Shown here piece by piece: positions 7,621-15,468 of a stretch of DNA of 64,000 nucleotides. This DNA comes from Geomonas anaerohicana. GTDB taxonomy: Bacteria; Desulfobacterota; Desulfuromonadia; Geobacterales; Geobacteraceae. The stretch's first letter is position 1. The number at the start of each line of letters is the position of its first letter. Both the position numbers and the translations under genes were made by a program. Location: NCBI RefSeq assembly GCF_016458305.1, contig NZ_JAEMHL010000009.1, positions 1 through 64,000 of the forward strand, given 5' to 3'. Below the pieces are notes generated by a model. That model was not told the DNA's origin. It made no database searches and was given only the letters and a program-made list of their open reading frames with translations.

Positions 7621-9500
7621 GTTCCTCCCAGGTAGTGCCGGAGCCACTGCTCCACGTTGAGCAGCGACCAGATGAAGAGGCGCCGGTTCTGCCGGCCGCT
7701 CAGGTGATCGTCCACCAGGCTGCGCACCGCATCCCGGTCCAGGTAGTCGTAGATGAGAGGCGACCCCTTGAGCAGGTGCCTGCGCACGTAGTCGATGCTC
7801 TCCCCCTTGAACCAGGAGGCGTCCGGGGCGGAAAAGCCCTGCTTCTCGGCGCGGGTGACGCTCTCCGGGATGTAGCGCTCCATCATCTTGCGCAGGATCA
7901 CCTTGCCGTCGTTGGTCTTTTGGAAATACTTGTGCTCCTTGCCCGGGTCGTTCTCGTCCATGCGCAGTACCGAGGAGAGGTCGCGCAGCTTCAGGGAGAT
8001 GGGGATCTGCTGGGCGAAGTCGACCAGGTCGTTGTCCAGGAAGGGGACCCGCGTTTCCAGCCCGTGCGCCATGCTGATCTTGTCCTCGACCACCAGGAGC
8101 CCGTGCAGGAAGGTCTTGGCCTCGAAGTAAAGCGACGAGTTGATGTAGTCGGCCGGCGACCTGAGCTCCTGGGCCTCCCTTTGAAAGACGCCGCAGAAGA
8201 TATCGCGCAACGAGACGTGGCTCACCCGATCCCATACCGGGCGGAACACCCGGGCCAGCTCCGACTCCGGGATGAGCCGCTGCCAGTAGCGGTAGTACTT
8301 GTCGGTGTAGTCGTCGAAGCTGTGGTTCACCGCGGCCCGGTAGTAGCGCCAGGGGTAGCCGCCGAAGAGCTCGTCGCCGCCGGCGCCGGAGAGGACCACC
8401 TTGACGAAGCGGGAGGAAAGCTTGGCGGCGTAGAAGTTGGGATAGCTCTGCCCCACCCGCGGCTCCTCGAGGTGCCAGGCGAGTTGCGGCAGGCAGCGCT
8501 CCATGTCCCCGGCCTTGAGCACCATCTCGTAGTGCTCGGTCTTGAACAGCGCCGACATCATCTCGGCCGTCTGCCGTTCGTCGAAGGCGAGCTCGAGTCC
8601 GGAGGCGGAACTCAGGTCGAAGCCGCAGGTGAAGGTCTTGATGTAGGGAAGCCGGCTGGCAGCTATGGCGGTGATGGAGCCGGAGTCCATACCGCCGCTC
8701 AGGTAGGTGCCGAGGTCGACGTCGCTCACCAGTTGGCGGTTGACGGCCTGGCAGAAGAGCCGGTCCAGCTCCTCCAGGTACTCCTGCTCCCCCATGGGGC
8801 GGTCGGGTTTCCTGAAGTCGTAGTCCCAGTAACGGACCGGGGCCAGGGCGCGGGACGGGCGGCGGGTGGAGAGCCTGGCCCAGCTCCCGGCGGGGAAGAT
8901 GCTGACCCCCTTGAGCAGGGTCCTTTCCGTGAAGATGTTCTGGAAGGTGAAGTACTCGAGCAGCGCCTCCAGGTCGACCTCCCGGCGCAGCCCCGGGAAC
9001 TCCGTCAGGGCCTTCTGCTCCGAGCCGAACAGGAAGCTGTTGCCGCAGAAGGTGTAGTAGAGGGGCTTGATGCCGTAGCGGTCGCGGGCGAGGAAGAGCT
9101 CACCCAGCTCCCGGTCCCAGACGGCGAAGGCGAACATGCCGTTGAAGCGGGAGACGCAGTCCTCGCCCCAGGCGGCGTAGGCGTGCAAGACCACCTCGGA
9201 ATCGGTGCGGGAATGGAACCGGTGCCCGAGGCGCTCGAGCTCGCAGCGCAGCTCACGGAAGTTGTAGATCTCGCCGTTGTAGACCAGGGCGAAGCGCCCA
9301 TCCGGGGAGAGCATGGGCTGTTGACCCGCCGGGGAGAGGTCTATGATGGCGAGGCGGCGGTGCCCAAGGCCCACCGCTCCCGACACGTAATGCCCTTCCC
9401 CGTCGGGGCCGCGATGGGCGATGGCATCGGTCATCCTGTTCAGGATGACCGCCGATACCGGGGAGCCGTCGAGGGTTGCTATGCCTGCTATGCCGCACAT
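7617..9500 (-). CDS. asnB: Asparagine synthase (glutamine-hydrolysing) family amidotransferase
   Basis: A 627-residue, full-length two-domain enzyme. It has an N-terminal class II glutaminase domain starting MCGIAGI, with Cys2 as nucleophile and the HRGPDGEG and YNGEIYN motifs. The C-terminal synthetase domain carries the ATP-binding SGGMDSGS motif near residue 265 (usual form SGGLDSS). Family members make asparagine or, in polysaccharide clusters, transfer glutamine-derived ammonia to carboxyl groups of sugars. Its place between wlbA and an N-acetyl sugar amidotransferase favours a sugar-modifying role over bulk asparagine supply, but this is inference. It overlaps the downstream amidotransferase by 4 nt. 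Confidence 0.85.
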   Translation of the reverse strand: MCGIAGIATLDGSPVSAVILNRMTDAIAHRGPDGEGHYVSGAVGLGHRRLAIIDLSPAGQQPMLSPDGRFALVYNGEIYNFRELRCELERLGHRFHSRTDSEVVLHAYAAWGEDCVSRFNGMFAFAVWDRELGELFLARDRYGIKPLYYTFCGNSFLFGSEQKALTEFPGLRREVDLEALLEYFTFQNIFTERTLLKGVSIFPAGSWARLSTRRPSRALAPVRYWDYDFRKPDRPMGEQEYLEELDRLFCQAVNRQLVSDVDLGTYLSGGMDSGSITAIAASRLPYIKTFTCGFDLSSASGLELAFDERQTAEMMSALFKTEHYEMVLKAGDMERCLPQLAWHLEEPRVGQSYPNFYAAKLSSRFVKVVLSGAGGDELFGGYPWRYYRAAVNHSFDDYTDKYYRYWQRLIPESELARVFRPVWDRVSHVSLRDIFCGVFQREAQELRSPADYINSSLYFEAKTFLHGLLVVEDKISMAHGLETRVPFLDNDLVDFAQQIPISLKLRDLSSVLRMDENDPGKEHKYFQKTNDGKVILRKMMERYIPESVTRAEKQGFSAPDASWFKGESIDYVRRHLLKGSPLIYDYLDRDAVRSLVDDHLSGRQNRRLFIWSLLNVEQWLRHYLGGT

Positions 9501-9548
9501 GTCAGTCGCAAAACGCCGGGAACCTGCCCTGCGTCATGAGCGTCCTGA

Positions 9549-10619
9549 TCATTCCCCACCCGCCTTTTGCAGCGACTGCTCCTCCCCCTGCTTCTGCTTC
9601 AGGCGCTCCTTGAGCTTTAGCTGCAACAGGCTCGGGCGCTGCCTGGACTTGGCCGGCGCGACGATGGCGCCGTAGCGGGCCAGGAAGGGGTGGCCGTGGG
9701 TCGGCGTGGCCGGGGCGGCCTTGGCCTCGCGCAGGTGGTACACCAGGTCGATGGCCGGGCGCACCGCGTCGAGGCCGAACCCCGCTCCGTCCAGGATGTG
9801 GCGGTAGACCTCGGTGTGCAGGTCGGTGAAGCCTTCCGAGAACTCGAACGCCTCGCCGTTCAAGGTCAGCGAGCGGTAGGTCGTCTTGCCGGCGCGCAGC
9901 GCCTCCTCCGGCAGGTCCTCGCGCCCCACCGACAGGAACCAGCGCACCCGGGCATTTTCCAGCTCAAGGAACCCCGCCATGCGGCGCGGGTCGGAGAGGT
10001 GCACCTCCTGGCGCTGTACCGGCCCGAAGATCCACATGAGCATGTCGAAGAAGTGCACCCCGATGTTGGTGGCGACCCCACCGGACTTGCTGATGTCCCC
10101 CTTCCAGGAGGTGAAATACCAGTTCCCCCGGGAGGTGATGTAAGTGAGTTCCAGGTCCAGTTTCGACCCCTTGGGAGCGCTCTTCACCTTGTCGCGCAGC
10201 GCGATGATGGCGGGATGCACCCTGAGCTGCAGGATGTTGTGCACGCGGCGCCCGCTCTCCTGCTCGAATTCCTTGAGGGCGTCGACGTTCCAGGGGTTGA
10301 GGACCAGCGGCTTCTCGCAGATGGCATCGGCGCCGATGCGCAGGGCGAAACGGATGTGGGAGTCGTGCAGGTAGTTGGGGGAGCAGATGCTGACGTAATG
10401 GATGCGCTCCTCGTCGCCCAGGCGGCGCAGCTTCTCCGCGTGGCGGTCGAAGCGTTCGAATTCGGTAAAGAAGGCAACGTCGAAGGAGTAGCTGTCCAGG
10501 ATCCCCACGGAGTCCGACTTGTCCACCGCGGAAACGAGGCGGTTGCCCGTGTCGCGGATGGCTTTCATGTGGCGCGGTGCGATGTAGCCGCCGGCGCCGA
10601 TCAGCGCGAAGTTTTTCAT
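9549..10619 (-). CDS. wlbA: Gfo/Idh/MocA oxidoreductase, WlbA/WbpB-like UDP-GlcNAc-uronate 3-dehydrogenase
   Basis: A 356-residue protein. The N-terminal Rossmann motif is ALIGAGGYIAPRH (5-17). The Gfo/Idh/MocA CEKPL motif is at 101-105 with Lys103, and the catalytic-region GGVATNIGVHFFD lies at 180-192. These segments closely match the WlbA/WbpB subgroup, which oxidises C3 of UDP-N-acetylglucosaminuronic acid before amination to 2,3-diamino sugars. The C-terminal tail (after about 325) is Lys/Gln-rich. It heads a leftward operon with asnB and the amidotransferase. The aminotransferase (WlbC/WbpE) and acetyltransferase (WlbB/WbpD) partners are not in this window. A sigma-54-type box lies 110 nt upstream. 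Confidence 0.85.
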   Translation of the reverse strand: MKNFALIGAGGYIAPRHMKAIRDTGNRLVSAVDKSDSVGILDSYSFDVAFFTEFERFDRHAEKLRRLGDEERIHYVSICSPNYLHDSHIRFALRIGADAICEKPLVLNPWNVDALKEFEQESGRRVHNILQLRVHPAIIALRDKVKSAPKGSKLDLELTYITSRGNWYFTSWKGDISKSGGVATNIGVHFFDMLMWIFGPVQRQEVHLSDPRRMAGFLELENARVRWFLSVGREDLPEEALRAGKTTYRSLTLNGEAFEFSEGFTDLHTEVYRHILDGAGFGLDAVRPAIDLVYHLREAKAAPATPTHGHPFLARYGAIVAPAKSRQRPSLLQLKLKERLKQKQGEEQSLQKAGGE

Positions 10620-10728
10620 GCTCGTCCTTTCCTTTCATGGTGTCGGCTAGCCCGGGCGATGGGTCGCTGCAGCACTCTTTCCATCGCGGGGGCGCTTGGG
10701 CCGGAAGCTCCGGCCGCTTCTGCCTACT

Positions 10729-10744
10729 TGCAACCTCCACGCCA
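10729..10744 (-). promoter_or_regulatory. Probable sigma-54 promoter of wlbA-asnB-amidotransferase
   Basis: On the minus strand TGGCGTGGAGGTTGCA keeps TGGC and TTGCA at exact -24/-12 spacing, with two mismatches at less conserved positions. The predicted start is near 10718, about 100 nt before wlbA. Confidence 0.55.
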
Positions 10745-11082
10745 GCGGCTGCCGTCCCCTGCGCCACCCCTGGCCTCCGTGCGGGGGCACTGCCATATTT
10801 TCATGAGATCTCGGCCGCTTGCCGCATGCCCCGCCGACTCCGGGGAGCAGGAGGCTGCGGCGGGTCGATCCCCCCCGCTCCCCCCTGTGCAGCCGCCCCC
10901 ACCGTGCCGTTCAATTTTTTGACCCGCCCCCGTTCCCGTTACCTGTCAAAGTTGCGGCTGCCGTGTCAGGAGCTCGGATAGGGACGCACCGGCACCGGGT
11001 GGGGGGCGCCGACGCAGGCCAGACGCGGCTTCAGCAAAGGGGAACGCTGCCGGCACGGGGGCGGCAGCGGGGGAAGACGCAT

Positions 11083-11098
11083 TGGCGCCATAATTGCA
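11083..11098 (+). promoter_or_regulatory. Probable sigma-54 promoter of the rightward glycosyltransferase operon
   Basis: TGGCGCCATAATTGCA keeps TGGC and TTGCA at exact spacing. The predicted start is near 11110, about 57 nt before the first gene. All rightward genes to 26657 are tightly packed behind it. Confidence 0.6.
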
Positions 11099-11166
11099 GC
11101 GACTGGGAGCCAACGGGCGGCATCAGGTGCCCGGAGCGGCTCTACCGCAGCGGAAAGGGGTTCAGG

Positions 11167-12423
11167 ATGAGGATAATGATTGGAGTCACCGAGATCGGCG
11201 GCAACATCCCGGTGGTCGCCGGCGCCCTGCGCCAGTTGGGGCACCAGGTGACCACGGTGGTGAGGCAGAAGAACAGCTGGTGGCCCATCGAGTACGACGT
11301 CGACTTCAGCGGCCGGGACATGACCATCGAGGACGTGCTCAACATCGGCTACCTGATCGGGACCCACGACGTCTTCTTCTTCCAGTGGGCGCGCACCACC
11401 CTGCTCCCCAACCACAGCGACTACCCCTTCATAAAGAGGGCGGGCAAGAAGATCGTCTCCTGCTTCGTGGGGAGCGACGTGAGGGATACCGGGGCCTACA
11501 AGCAGTGGTACGCGGACGGGCGCAGGTTCCTGGAAAAGCTCCCCTTCCCGGAGGACCCCGTGGTCAACCCGCTCTTCGCCATGAGGATGGCGGAGCTGCA
11601 CAGCGAGATCATCCTGTCCCAGCCCAACCAGTCGGTGCTAGGGGTGCGCCCCTACCATCACTTTTTCCTCCCCATGGAACTCTCCCTGTACCGCCAGCAC
11701 ATCCCGGCGCGGGAGGTGCCGGTGGTGGTGCACGCCCCTTCCAAGAGCTGGCTCAAGGGGACCGACGTGATCATGGCCGCCCTGGAAACGCTGAAACAGC
11801 AGGGGGTGCGCTACGAGTTCCGCTTGCTGGAGGGGCTCCCCAACGACGTGGTGATCAAGGAGCTGATGAACGCCGACGTCCTGATCGACGAACTGTACTT
11901 CCCGCTGCACGGCAAGCTGAGCCTGGAGGGGCTCGGCTGCGGCTGCGCGGTGGTGAACGGCGACCGCGCCGACTACGAGCCGTTCCCGGCCGACCGTCCC
12001 TTCTGGTACGTGAACCCGGACAACATCGTGGAGCGGCTGCGCCAGCTCCTCACCGACCGGGACCTGCGCATCGGCCTCGCCCTGGAGGGGGTCCCCTACC
12101 TCAAGACGCACCACGACCACGTGCGGGTCATGCAGCGGGTCATGGACGCGCTGGAGCAGGGGGAATCGGGCCGCTGCGACCACTACCCCGACTTTTTCAG
12201 CACCGGCTACCACCTTCCCGCGGGGGAAACCATTCCCGCCGAACTGCAGGGCGCGACCGCCCAGCTGATCCGCAAATGGGGCCTCCCGGCCGAAGCGGAC
12301 CTGGCGGAGCTGGTGGCACGGGGGCTGGTTTCCTCCGACATCCTGGCCGGCGCGGCAGGGATCCCGCGCTGGGGCGCCCGCCCTGCCGGTCAAACTTTTG
12401 ACCGGTACGCCATGCACGCCTGA
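11167..12423 (+). CDS. GT-B fold glycosyltransferase (GT4-like)
   Basis: A 418-residue protein. It starts with a GT-B-type N-terminal segment (MRIMIGVTEIGGN, the glycine-rich turn of the family). A C-terminal half around 185-320 carries a nucleotide-sugar-binding-like pattern (SLEGLGCGCAVV, where GT4 enzymes usually have an E-x7-E motif). The start at 11167 is supported by GGAAAGGGG upstream; a second ATG lies at 11176. It is the first gene of the rightward glycan operon. The family is a moderate call, and donor and acceptor are unknown. Confidence 0.65.
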   Translation: MRIMIGVTEIGGNIPVVAGALRQLGHQVTTVVRQKNSWWPIEYDVDFSGRDMTIEDVLNIGYLIGTHDVFFFQWARTTLLPNHSDYPFIKRAGKKIVSCFVGSDVRDTGAYKQWYADGRRFLEKLPFPEDPVVNPLFAMRMAELHSEIILSQPNQSVLGVRPYHHFFLPMELSLYRQHIPAREVPVVVHAPSKSWLKGTDVIMAALETLKQQGVRYEFRLLEGLPNDVVIKELMNADVLIDELYFPLHGKLSLEGLGCGCAVVNGDRADYEPFPADRPFWYVNPDNIVERLRQLLTDRDLRIGLALEGVPYLKTHHDHVRVMQRVMDALEQGESGRCDHYPDFFSTGYHLPAGETIPAELQGATAQLIRKWGLPAEADLAELVARGLVSSDILAGAAGIPRWGARPAGQTFDRYAMHA

Positions 12424-12475
12424 GCGCACACGTTATCACGCGCCCGACCGGGCGCAGCGGAGACTGTATAGGCCT

Positions 12476-15412
12476 ATGAAATTCCTGCAAATCCTGACCT
12501 TCTACCCGGTCTACCTGACCCACTTCTACAACAGCCGGCCGGGGCTTGCCCAGCAGCCGTACCAAGTGCAGCTGGAGGCACTGTTCGAGGACGGCTTCGG
12601 CGCCTCCCACGTCTTCGCCCCGTACTTGAAGGAAGCCGGCTACGACAGCCGCATGCTGATCGTGAACTGCGAGCCGCTGCAAAGGCGGTGGCTGGCCGAG
12701 CAGGGCGAGCTCGCCCTGGCGCAGCGCCCCGACCTCACCATCCACGAGGTCACCGCGAAGCAGGTGGAGGCCTTCCGCCCCGACATCCTCTACACGAGCG
12801 ACCCCATCCTCTTCGACAGCGGCTTCGTCAGGGCCCTCTCCTACCGCCCCGCCATGGTGTTCGGCTGGCGCGCCTCGAGCGTGCCGCAGGAGACGGACTG
12901 GTCGGAGTTCGACCTCATCATCTCCAACTTCGAATTCTCGCTGGAGCTGGCCAAAAAACGCGGGGCGCGCGGCACCCGGTTCTTCATGCCCGGTTTCCCT
13001 CCCCACGTGGCGCGGGCGGTGGCGGCCGAGGAGAAGCGCTACGACGTGGTCTTCACGGGGCAGGTCTCCGGCGACCATCACCGCCGCCGGGAGGTACTGA
13101 ACCAACTCTACGCCGCCTCGGGGCCGGGGAAGTTCGCCGTGGACTGTTTCATCCCGGAGCCCCTGGAAGGGTTCGCGCCGGAAATCGCGCAGCACAACCA
13201 CGGGGCCGTCTGGGGGATGGACATGTTCCGCACCCTGCGCCGGGGCAGGATCGCCCTCAACGTGCAGTGCGACATGGGGAACGAGCAGGCGGGCAACATG
13301 CGGCTTTTCGAGGCGGCGGGGAGCGGCTCCTTTCTCCTCACCGATTACCAGGCCAACATCAGCCGCTACTTCGAGCCGGGGCGGGAGCTGGAGACCTACG
13401 CGAGCCCGGGGGAGTTGGTGGAGAAGGTCCGCTACTATCTGGATCATCCCCAGGCGCGCGAGGAGATCGCCCGGCGGGGGCAGCAGCGCTGCCTGGCCGA
13501 CTACGCCATGGACAAGCTGGCCTTCGGGATGGACGAGCTGATCAGGGAAACCCTGGCCGCCAAAGGGACTCCCGTCCCTCCCCCCACACGCGGCAAAGGG
13601 CCTCCCGCCGCGCCGACCGGCGAGGACACGGCAGCAGCTACTGGCGCAACAATCACAGACAAAGGAAAAGAGACCATGACACAGGGAACCGCACAGCAGT
13701 CGGTCGAGGAAAAAGTGAAGAGCTGCATCAACGAGTCGGTGGAGCACCTCCAGGCGGGACGGGCCATCAAGGCGATGCGGCTGGCCGAACAGGCCATCGG
13801 CTTCGGACTCCACGTGCCGGGGCTCCACTACCTGTACGCGGTATCCCTGGACCAGGTCGGCCGCCACGAGGAGGCCCTCGAAGAGCTCAAGAGCGAGCTG
13901 GCGAAAAATCCGGGGCACAAGGAAGCCGCCGCCATGGCCGCCCACCTCACCCCCCTGCTGGTCAAGCCGCCGCGCCCGGAGATCCCCACCGCGCAGCGTG
14001 GTTACCAGACCTCGCTCCCCCGGGAGACCCTGCTGGAAATCCAGAACACCAGCCACAACTACAGCTACCGCGGCGTCCCCATGATCAAGAACCCGTTCGA
14101 CTTCGCCATCTACCCGATCCTGATCTGGGACAAGAAGCCGCGCACCATCATCGAGATCGGCTCCAAGGACGGCGGCAGCGCCCTGTGGCTGGGAGACATG
14201 CTGGACAACTTCGGCATCGACGGCCACGTCTATTCACTGGACATCGTGGGGGTCAAAAAGGTGAGCCACCCCCGGGTGACCTTCGTGGAGGGGGACGGGC
14301 GCGACCTGGCGGAGAGCTTTTCCCCGGAATTCATGCTGACCCTGCCGCGCCCGCTCCTGGTCATCGAGGACGCCGACCACTCCTACGAGACCAGCAGCCA
14401 CGTCCTCTCCTTCTTCCACCGCTACCTGGCCGAGGGGGAAACCATCATCGTCGAGGACGGCATCATCTCCGATCTCGGCATGGACGCCACCTACAGCTCC
14501 GGCCCGCACCGGGCCATCAAGGAGTTCCTGGCGGGTCACGGCGGCGACTACCAGATGGAGGGGCGCTACTGCGACTTCTTCGGCTACAACCTCACCTGGT
14601 GCACCAACGGCTTCCTGAAGAGGACCACCCCCAACCGGGAGGTGGCCGAGGCGCACCGCAGCGGCAACCTGGTCTACCCCACCCCCCGGAGCGTCCCCTA
14701 CCCGGAAAACCACCTGCTGGACAAGGGGCTCATCAGCGAGTTCAGGGAAGATGATCCGGCGCCCAAGGGGATTCAGAGCCAGATGTCGGCCAACGAGCGT
14801 TTCCAGCTCTACTACGCCCTGAGAAAGGAGCTCGTCCCGCAGGGCCCGCTGCTCCGTTTCGTGGAGATCGGCTCCTACAGCGGGGCGTCGCTGGTCTTGA
14901 TCAACCAGGCCCTGCACCGGCTGGGAATCCAGTTCCAGGGGCTCTGCGTCGAGCCGGGGGGGACCCAGCAGTTCCACGAGGTGGTGCAGAAGCTAAGCGG
15001 CAGCGTGATCCACTTTCCGCTCCTCTCGCACGAGGCCGCCCAGCGGCTCTCGGTCATGCTGGAGCCGGGGCGGCTCCCGGAGTTCATGTTCATCGACGGC
15101 GACCACACCTACCAGGGGGTGAAACAGGACATCCTGGATTACTACCCGCTGCTCGCCCCGGGAGGGATCATGCTGTTCCACGACTACCTCCCCGCCATGG
15201 ACGACGCCAACCGTGCCGCCATCCTGAGCCACCACGGCAACAACGAGCCGGGGATCCGGCAGGCCTGCCAGGAACTGATGGAGGAGACCTACCGCTGCCA
15301 GCGGATCGATCTCCCGCTGCTGCATCCTACCGACCCGACCCAGACCCAGCCGCAGCTCCCCATCATCCCCGGGGTCTTCTCCACCGTGCGCGCCTACCGC
15401 AAGCCCCGCTGA
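12476..15412 (+). CDS. Glycosyltransferase / two-methyltransferase fusion protein
   Basis: A 978-residue protein in four parts. 1-355 is a CgeB-like glycosyltransferase (FEAAGSGSFLLTDY region). 356-400 is a Pro/Ala/Thr/Gly-rich linker. 401-495 is a TPR-like helical segment. Two SAM-methyltransferase domains follow: a cephalosporin-hydroxylase-like one (IEIGSKDGGSALWLGD near 558, then IEDADHSYE) and a methyltransferase_24-like one (EIGSYSGASL near 797, FIDGDHTY near 872). Start 12476 (MKFLQIL) has a weak Shine-Dalgarno. An internal ATG at 13676 (residue 401) has AAAGGAAAAGAG upstream, so a shorter product holding TPR plus methyltransferases may also be made, or two genes may have fused here. 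It likely adds and methylates sugars on a glycoprotein. Confidence 0.75.
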   Translation: MKFLQILTFYPVYLTHFYNSRPGLAQQPYQVQLEALFEDGFGASHVFAPYLKEAGYDSRMLIVNCEPLQRRWLAEQGELALAQRPDLTIHEVTAKQVEAFRPDILYTSDPILFDSGFVRALSYRPAMVFGWRASSVPQETDWSEFDLIISNFEFSLELAKKRGARGTRFFMPGFPPHVARAVAAEEKRYDVVFTGQVSGDHHRRREVLNQLYAASGPGKFAVDCFIPEPLEGFAPEIAQHNHGAVWGMDMFRTLRRGRIALNVQCDMGNEQAGNMRLFEAAGSGSFLLTDYQANISRYFEPGRELETYASPGELVEKVRYYLDHPQAREEIARRGQQRCLADYAMDKLAFGMDELIRETLAAKGTPVPPPTRGKGPPAAPTGEDTAAATGATITDKGKETMTQGTAQQSVEEKVKSCINESVEHLQAGRAIKAMRLAEQAIGFGLHVPGLHYLYAVSLDQVGRHEEALEELKSELAKNPGHKEAAAMAAHLTPLLVKPPRPEIPTAQRGYQTSLPRETLLEIQNTSHNYSYRGVPMIKNPFDFAIYPILIWDKKPRTIIEIGSKDGGSALWLGDMLDNFGIDGHVYSLDIVGVKKVSHPRVTFVEGDGRDLAESFSPEFMLTLPRPLLVIEDADHSYETSSHVLSFFHRYLAEGETIIVEDGIISDLGMDATYSSGPHRAIKEFLAGHGGDYQMEGRYCDFFGYNLTWCTNGFLKRTTPNREVAEAHRSGNLVYPTPRSVPYPENHLLDKGLISEFREDDPAPKGIQSQMSANERFQLYYALRKELVPQGPLLRFVEIGSYSGASLVLINQALHRLGIQFQGLCVEPGGTQQFHEVVQKLSGSVIHFPLLSHEAAQRLSVMLEPGRLPEFMFIDGDHTYQGVKQDILDYYPLLAPGGIMLFHDYLPAMDDANRAAILSHHGNNEPGIRQACQELMEETYRCQRIDLPLLHPTDPTQTQPQLPIIPGVFSTVRAYRKPR

Positions 15413-15419
15413 TTGCTCC

Positions 15420-15447
15420 GTCCGCTCCCCCGATGGGGGGAGCGGAC
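15420..15447 (+). other. Intercistronic hairpin in the glycan operon
   Basis: A perfect 11-bp stem (GTCCGCTCCCC with its complement) and 6-nt loop sit between two co-directional genes. No T-tract follows, so it is more likely an mRNA-stability or partial attenuation element than a full terminator. Confidence 0.6.
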
Positions 15448-15468
15448 CCGTGATATCCAGGAGACACC

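Larger units (their letters stand above)
10620..11166. other. Divergent promoter region of the glycan island
   Basis: A 547-bp GC-rich spacer between the divergent arms. It holds two sigma-54-type boxes facing outward (10729-10744 leftward, 11083-11098 rightward). Open frames running through it have no recognisable protein features and are not called as genes. The roughly 340 bp between the two boxes is long enough for shared activator sites, but none could be identified. Confidence 0.6.

Noticed and set aside
10819-11166. Upstream extension of the first rightward glycosyltransferase
   Set aside because: The frame crosses the sigma-54-type promoter and has Arg/Pro-rich, non-protein-like composition. 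The ATG at 11167 has a good Shine-Dalgarno.
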